A stretch of 64,000 bases of DNA from the NCBI GenBank assembly GCA_008125075.1, contig VLTH01000002.1, positions 932,125 to 996,124 on the forward strand. The letters are read 5' to 3'. The notes below the pieces were generated by a model. That model did no database searches and was not told the origin of the DNA. It saw nothing but the letters and a program-made list of their open reading frames with translations. Every line of letters starts with the position of its first letter. The stretch's first letter is position 1. Shown here piece after piece: positions 59,701 through 64,000 of this stretch. The translations under genes were made by a program, and so were the position numbers. This DNA is from Acetivibrio alkalicellulosi (GTDB lineage Bacteria; Bacillota; Clostridia; Acetivibrionales; Acetivibrionaceae).

Positions 59701-62700
59701 AATAATAAGTAATGGAAATGGAATGGATAGCACAATACTAACAAAACAAGACGGATATGGGAATGTAATAAGAGAGGTATCTTCTAAACAGTATGAAGAA
59801 GGTGGAGAATATGGAACAGAGTACAAGTATAACTTAAGAGGAGAGATTATAGAAAAGATAGAAAGACTAACAACAGGAGATACATATGTTACAATTTATG
59901 AATATGACAATGCAGGAAACTTACAAAAAGAGATAAAACCTAATGAAAATATTTACATAACAGAATATGATAAAATGAACAGAATAAAAAAATTAAGTTT
60001 TATGAAAGATGCTAATTCAGACGTAATTTTATTGGAAGAATATATTTATACAATGCCTGAACGTGAATCAGGAAGTAATCTAAGAAACAATGTGGTGGAA
60101 AAGAGACTATATTACAAAAAAGGAGTAGGTGGATATGCTCCTACAGAGTATATAAAAACAAAAGTAACAAGAGATTATAAAGAAAATACAGAAAAAATTG
60201 AAGAAGAAGGATTAATACCTCTTGTAAAGATATATTCTGAAAATAATAAATTGATGAGAGAAACAAGGGGAGATAGAAATACCTGGTATGCATATGACGG
60301 TTTGGGAAGAATAACTGCAAAAAGAACTCCAATTGAAGAAAAAGATGGTCAGATATATTATACACGGGCAAAATATGAATACAGTCCAGGAGGAAATCTA
60401 GAAGCAAAACTAACTGGACTTGAAAAAGTGTTATCGACAGAAAATCCAGAAACATATATTGGTGAAATTTACGAATATGATGACAACGGCAGATTGGAGA
60501 AAATATTTGTTCAAGATGTAGAATATGTGTATGATGGTGTGGAAGTGACTGGAAATATTACAGTTACAGAAACTTTTAACTATGAGTATGACGATGATGG
60601 TAACACTAATAAAGAAAGTATAACAATTGATAATGAAACTAGAATAATTAGATACATAAATAATCAATTTGGCTTACCTGAAACAAAGTACGAATTTGTT
60701 TGGCCAGAGGATATTTATGATATACCTAATGAAGAAACTGGAATATTTGCAATAGTTACAGATTATGAATATGACAGTGATGGAAACACAATAAAAGAGA
60801 CAACAAGAGCCAAAAAGATTGACGTCCAAAATGATTATAATGTACTTGAAGAATATGGAGCTGAAGTTGTTGTAGAACATCAGTATGATGACTACAGAAG
60901 GGTAGTGAAGACTATTGAAAAAGGAGATGTTATCCTTGAAGAGAGCAGCGGTTCACAGCCGGTTACACAGGATATAATAACAGAAGCAAAATATGATTGG
61001 CAAGGAAGACTTGTAGAAGTTATAGACGGAAGAGGAAATATAACAGAATTCTCATATACATATGATGATTCTGGGCTTATTGAGAAAGCAATACAAACGC
61101 TAGATGAAGAAGATGTAATAAGTGCAGTATATTACGACTGGGCAGGAAGAGTTATTGCAGAAGTGTCCCCAGAAAATTATGATTCTACAGCAGTTCTTAA
61201 TCAGATGAACAGAACTATATATGAGTATGAAGAAAATCAATTAGTTGAAAAAAGATATATAGGTGCTTTGTCTGAATTTACTTTAGGATCACAGCCACAA
61301 AGACAGACATCTAATATAAATATGGTAATAAGAAGTTATGAATATGATGATTATGGCAATAGGATAAAAGAATGGGATGGAGCAGGATATCAAGGTGATT
61401 ACTATATAGAGTATGAGTATAATCTTGCAGATATGCTGGCAAAAGTTATAGATCCTGAAGTGGCTCAAATTGGAGGAAATACAACCAAATATGAATATGA
61501 TGGACTTAGAAGATTAAGCGTTAAGACAAGTCTTAATGGAAATACAATAGCAAATGGTCATCCAGAAGGGATATTTTATTCTAAAACAGCATATGATTAT
61601 GACTATTTAGGCAATGTAACAAAAAAATGGGTTGGAAGAGGAGAAACAGATAGTTTTGATCCAAGACTAGATGGAGTCCTTGTAGAAGAAAACATATATG
61701 ATGTTTTAGGTAATCTAAAATTTAATACTGATGGAAATGGCAATACGACAAAATATAAATATAATTTACTTAATAAACTAAAAGAAGTAGAGTACCCGAT
61801 TGATAACACGATGGAAATGGACGGTACATTAGCATATAAAGTAAATTATGAATATGATGCAATAGGGAATTTAAGAAGACAAATTGATAATTACGGTAAA
61901 GAGAATTTATACGAGTATGATGAGGGCGGAAGACTTCAATCGCAAACTTCACAGAAAAGCGATGGAACACAATCTATAACGGTTGAAAAAAGATATGATT
62001 CAAATGGAAATGTCAGGTTTGAAATTGATGGAGAAGGAAATGAGACAGAGTATAAGTATGATGAATTAAATAGGCTTGTAGAAATAAAAAATGTGGTGAC
62101 ACAAGACAGTGAAACGGTAGAGCATATTGAAAGTTATACATATGATAAAAACGATAATCTTTTAACAACTACAAATACAGCAACAAGAGATGGAAACACA
62201 TTCCAAAGCAGCAGTGAGAATAGATATGATGAAATTAATAGACTTATTGAAAGAAAAGATGCTTATGAGGTGTCAATTGAAAAAATCATATATGATGAAA
62301 GTAATCGTCAAATATATTCATATAATGCATTGAACAATAGAACTGATTATGAATATGACAAAAATGATAGGCTTGTAAAGACAATTAACCCTGAAATACC
62401 ACCTGGTCAAAGAAGTATTGAAAGTTATACATATGATTTTTCTGGGAATCTAATGATTAAAGAAGATGGAGAAAATAATCAGACTACATATGTATACGAC
62501 GAATTTAATAGACTTGAATATGTAATTGATTCAGAAAGTAAAAAAACAAGCTACAAATATGATATAAACGGCAATATGATAAAGCAGGAGATGTTTGATA
62601 CCAATGAAAATATAGTTATTTCAATAGAATACCAGTATAATGCATGGAATCTTATGACAAAAAAGATAGACCATAATGGAGACGAAAATGATAAGAGAAC

Positions 62701-64000
62701 TTTTGAAGAGTATAAGTATAATGCAAAAGGAGAACTTTGCAAGAAGATAGGAAGGAGCAGTTATGAAAGTATTGCTGTTGGTACAGAAGTGTTGTATGAG
62801 TATGATATTCATGGAAGGCTTAAAGAAGAAATTGCATCTAAGCCCCTGCATTCAACAGTAACAATATCATATGAATATGATGATAATGGAAACCAAATAA
62901 AAGTGACAGACGATACAGGAGAAACGGTACGAACTTACGATGAGCTAAACAGGGTAATAAGTAAAAATGTACCTAATATAAGTGGCGAAGCTGTATACAA
63001 ATATGATATAATTGTGCTTGACGGAACAGATTACTTAATTGCAGAAATAAGCTTAGACAATAAAGGAAATGAGTCAACAAAAGTATATGATAAGGCAGGG
63101 AGGTTGAAATATGTAATAGATGATGAGCTGGTATCAGGTTCATCAATATCTAATGTAAATCCTGAAAAGGTAACAAAATATAGCTATTATGATAATGGAG
63201 CAAGAGAGAGTGTAAGTCACCCACAATTTACTGAAGGATCCAATACATATAGGTATAGGCAATTATATAATTATCGAAATGATGGTTTATTGAATATATT
63301 GATTACTCACAAGATGGAGATAACACCAAACGGTGAAACGGTTAATTCTCAATTAGAGAGATTTCAATACTATTATGATAAAGCAGGAAATCAGACTTCA
63401 AAATTTGAAATTGTAAATGGAGTTGCCAAAGGATGGACGTATTTTGAGTATGATGACCTCAATAGATTAAAGAAGGTAATAGAGCCCAATGGAAAAGAAA
63501 CAGTATATACCTTTGATGCAGCAGGGAATAGAAAAACAGAAGCAATAACAGAACAAGGTATTACAACTAATAAAACTTATCACTATAATGAAAGAAACTG
63601 GTTGACAGAAATAGAAGTATCAGGAGCAGAGACAATAGAATATAGTTATGATAAAGAAGGAAATCAAATAAGAGTAAGGCAAATAGACGGTGGAATTACA
63701 GAGGTTATTGCAGAGTATAAATATGATCCATTAAACAGGCTAATAGAAACAGTTACAGATGCAGGTACAGTGACATTTGCATATAACGGTGAAGGAAGAA
63801 GAGTAGAAAAGAGTACAGGGTCAGAGACAACATATTATCTTTATGAGTATGACAAAGTAGTACTTGAGGTAGATGGTAATGAAAATCAGATAGCAAGAAA
63901 CTTGTACGGAATTAATCTATTAATGAGAGATGTTGATGGAGATTCTTACTACTATGTGTATAACGGACATGCTGTGGACTTCAAAAATTCAATCTGGCTA
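53792..64000 (+). CDS. Giant subtilase-cohesin-dockerin-kelch-RHS protein (3-prime end outside window)
   Basis: One frame without a stop from ATG 53792 (behind AAGGGGG) to the window end, 3403 codons so far; I checked the frame at a dozen points. Order: signal peptide (1-30); acidic, Lys/Glu-rich spacer; I9-like propeptide (about 103-172); S8 subtilase (about 195-500) with Asp230 (VIDTG), His287 (HGTH) and Ser441 (GTSVAVPH); cohesin (about 515-656; IPISISNLPKEGISGFDF); dockerin (about 686-752); fibronectin-III-like (about 755-845); beta-rich region (about 850-1040); six kelch repeats (about 1067-1350, e.g. NKIYVIGGYNSNG); RHS-type N-terminal domain (about 1363 on) with an SH3b domain inserted (about 1431-1496, ALNVRTGAGTG); then YD repeats to the edge. 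Likely a secreted, self-processing RHS-type protein; any toxin or effector tip lies beyond position 64000. Confidence 0.9.
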   Translation, partial: MITKVKVMSVVILVVFIINTLLTSVGSVFALDEGNEDFVEKGKDIGEEVLEGNLKLDDEVSNEGKDYVITADELEKDYVEKEDNLEKNEKYVEEKVKKKKEDGIIVVYKDIEKADRVKTQISSKNNISQIKSNKLSERLSIERLEVKGEDKFYSILEDLNKNPDVLYAQPDYILETFVLPQEEHLNKQWALFNEGQEIEGIKGTAGVDINISDAWDITYGEQEVIVAVIDTGIDIGHSDINSSIFINVNEDLNGEDTDNNSFIDDINGWNFSQNNNTVYQSPIYDLHGTHIGGVISASINEEGTAGVAPSVRILPVKFIEENTGRTSDAIKAIEYAYDMGASIFNCSWGSLNYNQALKDVIEQTEGLFIFAAGNFSQDTTIDPVYPAAYDLDNIISVAAIDNNGKLALFSNYGENVDIAAPGVSIFSTVPEDEYDYLSGTSVAVPHVTGVAALIKSMDPNLSTIEIKERILNNVTYSKKLEGKVLTSGWLNAGAALSNKPPENNNDSDEYYDYEDLFTVEISSINTKPNQEIEIPISISNLPKEGISGFDFIVNYDNTKIKYTGFKETTITNSIFANIEAVEISKGVKVLYIDESEEGNQPLDRSGEIIKLIFELDSSFDGICQVSFSDGWCFSKIGEDKEVYEIENVIFRSGIISTGNYSLRGWDIYEEPQRIVTMSVGSDGIGDVNGDGVFNSSDRVLMLRYINEIIDTFPVEDDYWAGDVTADGLINTSDYSMMGRVLMEIEDNFPKSRMLPTPPTNLQWSLNSQSDVVLTWGQSYCEESSLFEGYKIYVDGSEVGSTTALTYIITDIEGYMPTVTVTGYSVSQYQVVVESQPSNAVDIELETDVIELTKDIVIEGDLTYTGGIINLNGHTLTVKGNLTLSPDPETFCTLNIDGGTLVVLGDFSMYEFSRLIMRNPNDYVLVNGNFKTLSKIDHKNNSNEDKGGNGDPCLTNGKLEVLGNFSQLIGADHTGDPRNFSTAENHTTILSGRGKQEIRFDRAVVQSNYEHSFFENLIITKPLEVGYTLILIEEGSTKAWRNLIERFSYTPGEPEEVENIPLERHGIGIVSVYAKIYALGGFKDGVFYNVINEYDPIEGIWTDKQMNMQIARRSMGVAEIDNQIYILGGQSSNGYEGSIENYSVVTQTGNIINTNGNMTPRSEMTTVALGNKIYVIGGYNSNGCSDILEVYDTVNNEWNNKDSMSVARRGAAAVVFEGNIYVIGGKNNSGEYVSTVEKYNIDSGNWETIGNGLKYPRAYLGAEVIEGKIYALGGFNGTSHLSVVEAFDPEKPEEGWKDSHNIFKPVLDYGEYKKLPEPRSSFGTAVVYNQIYLIGGEDENGLIKRPQKYVVGDMPGLKMYTGSIVRNTVGDRILSGNFSNSITDLSIDSPGVSISLERTYNSSDNDEETFIGKGWRFNYDSYLEIKQNYGRVKASALNVRTGAGTGHQSIGLAARDSILNLEIENGQAKIYNGNWYKVYLLNDEYYVHSRYVDVIVSGVEIKTGAGTSLVFDYDFNENEYIAPYGNYNKLFKDDNEDKYILVKNDMTKYEYKTSSGDNFYRLDLIKDKYENELEINGSLQNGIYRINGISDGAGRSLTFYYDDIENIVIVEDNEGRTFEYKINNNGELEEVINEYGKGTLYTYYTDHEENEDNIGKLKDIKIQVEKEVEGQIVEEYERIMTNFYDRHGRMFKQEDAYKKIKYWLFLDMYADENAKEDTGEEVLGSVKRQFIDQNNIATTIEYSSFLKHPIREEHADGGVIEYEYEIDYNNDWEDITNIGMDQAYKVQGNKDSRYFTRDKYGYTTMRKTDANGNLRKVTERYDASEMLVDNAPYTEYSYDYDCDETNFKVTNNLIKVEEKKANDITDSMTEYIYDGVKLIEIKERIDANNYAITEYTYDSTHHIKGLVETVTHPDGVITTFEYHQNGYLEKAKDQDGNETEYDYDGVGRILKETSPMGFETIYQYEGVIEKIIISNGNGMDSTILTKQDGYGNVIREVSSKQYEEGGEYGTEYKYNLRGEIIEKIERLTTGDTYVTIYEYDNAGNLQKEIKPNENIYITEYDKMNRIKKLSFMKDANSDVILLEEYIYTMPERESGSNLRNNVVEKRLYYKKGVGGYAPTEYIKTKVTRDYKENTEKIEEEGLIPLVKIYSENNKLMRETRGDRNTWYAYDGLGRITAKRTPIEEKDGQIYYTRAKYEYSPGGNLEAKLTGLEKVLSTENPETYIGEIYEYDDNGRLEKIFVQDVEYVYDGVEVTGNITVTETFNYEYDDDGNTNKESITIDNETRIIRYINNQFGLPETKYEFVWPEDIYDIPNEETGIFAIVTDYEYDSDGNTIKETTRAKKIDVQNDYNVLEEYGAEVVVEHQYDDYRRVVKTIEKGDVILEESSGSQPVTQDIITEAKYDWQGRLVEVIDGRGNITEFSYTYDDSGLIEKAIQTLDEEDVISAVYYDWAGRVIAEVSPENYDSTAVLNQMNRTIYEYEENQLVEKRYIGALSEFTLGSQPQRQTSNINMVIRSYEYDDYGNRIKEWDGAGYQGDYYIEYEYNLADMLAKVIDPEVAQIGGNTTKYEYDGLRRLSVKTSLNGNTIANGHPEGIFYSKTAYDYDYLGNVTKKWVGRGETDSFDPRLDGVLVEENIYDVLGNLKFNTDGNGNTTKYKYNLLNKLKEVEYPIDNTMEMDGTLAYKVNYEYDAIGNLRRQIDNYGKENLYEYDEGGRLQSQTSQKSDGTQSITVEKRYDSNGNVRFEIDGEGNETEYKYDELNRLVEIKNVVTQDSETVEHIESYTYDKNDNLLTTTNTATRDGNTFQSSSENRYDEINRLIERKDAYEVSIEKIIYDESNRQIYSYNALNNRTDYEYDKNDRLVKTINPEIPPGQRSIESYTYDFSGNLMIKEDGENNQTTYVYDEFNRLEYVIDSESKKTSYKYDINGNMIKQEMFDTNENIVISIEYQYNAWNLMTKKIDHNGDENDKRTFEEYKYNAKGELCKKIGRSSYESIAVGTEVLYEYDIHGRLKEEIASKPLHSTVTISYEYDDNGNQIKVTDDTGETVRTYDELNRVISKNVPNISGEAVYKYDIIVLDGTDYLIAEISLDNKGNESTKVYDKAGRLKYVIDDELVSGSSISNVNPEKVTKYSYYDNGARESVSHPQFTEGSNTYRYRQLYNYRNDGLLNILITHKMEITPNGETVNSQLERFQYYYDKAGNQTSKFEIVNGVAKGWTYFEYDDLNRLKKVIEPNGKETVYTFDAAGNRKTEAITEQGITTNKTYHYNERNWLTEIEVSGAETIEYSYDKEGNQIRVRQIDGGITEVIAEYKYDPLNRLIETVTDAGTVTFAYNGEGRRVEKSTGSETTYYLYEYDKVVLEVDGNENQIARNLYGINLLMRDVDGDSYYYVYNGHAVDFKNSIWL

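Noticed and set aside
59541..62851. Several minus-strand frames of 60-104 codons opposite the RHS region
   Set aside because: They are rich in Leu/Phe/Ile as expected from the complement of Glu/Lys/Tyr-rich YD repeats.

Overview
The window is AT-rich DNA from a spore-forming, cellulosome-producing member of the Firmicutes, most like the Acetivibrio/Hungateiclostridium (Clostridium thermocellum) group. The evidence is type I dockerins on at least five secreted proteins, a multimodular xylanase with the XynZ module order, S-layer homology (SLH) proteins, spoIIR and a ytaF-like sporulation gene. Start codons are often TTG or GTG behind strong purine-rich ribosome binding sites. The species cannot be fixed from sequence alone.

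Layout. 0-3 kb: FmdB-type zinc ribbon, TspO/MBR-like membrane protein, MATE exporter. 3.3-7.5 kb: ddl, murI, a YwiB-like DUF1934 gene and argS (cell wall and translation). 7.8-12.9 kb: an AraC-type regulator beside two xylan-degrading dockerin enzymes, the esterase/xylanase XynZ and a CE4 deacetylase that carries a CBM6 stub. 13.3-24.1 kb: a cell-surface cluster of two SLH proteins, a CtpA-type S41 protease, a subtilase-dockerin-amidase fusion broken by a poly-A frameshift, and a DUF5050 propeller lipoprotein. 24.3-24.9 kb: a gene-free stretch that looks like a roughly 500-nt noncoding RNA. 25-29.7 kb: pyrG, spoIIR, mgtC, a PilZ protein. 29.9-32.3 kb: a GH53 galactanase with dockerin and a Phd/ParE-type toxin-antitoxin pair. 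32.6-40.7 kb: basic amino-acid decarboxylase, ytaF, ydcF, a Ca2+-type P-ATPase, a ferritin-like protein, a rhomboid protease. 41.2-45.7 kb: a four-gene Gld-type ABC transporter operon. 46-53.1 kb: YkvI, DUF5711, CvpA, ilvD and ilvB. 53.8-64 kb: one reading frame, open at the window edge and at least 3403 codons long, that fuses a subtilase, a cohesin, a dockerin, kelch repeats, an SH3b domain and a very long RHS/YD-repeat region.

The dockerin enzymes (XynZ, CE4, GH53) would bind scaffoldin cohesins and attack feruloylated or acetylated xylan and galactan side chains. The two subtilases are paralogues that both carry a cohesin-like domain and a dockerin on one chain, which is unusual for cellulosomal parts. 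In one of them a dockerin is inserted inside the cohesin-like domain, and the chain ends in a peptidoglycan amidase. In the other the chain continues into an RHS shell of the kind used by polymorphic toxins.

The intergenic DNA is full of short repeats in at least four families. One (family A) is a 37-bp or 263-bp element flanked by clean 9-bp direct repeats, so it is a mobile element. The most noteworthy items are the two subtilase megaproteins, the A-tract frameshift, the candidate long noncoding RNA and the family A elements.
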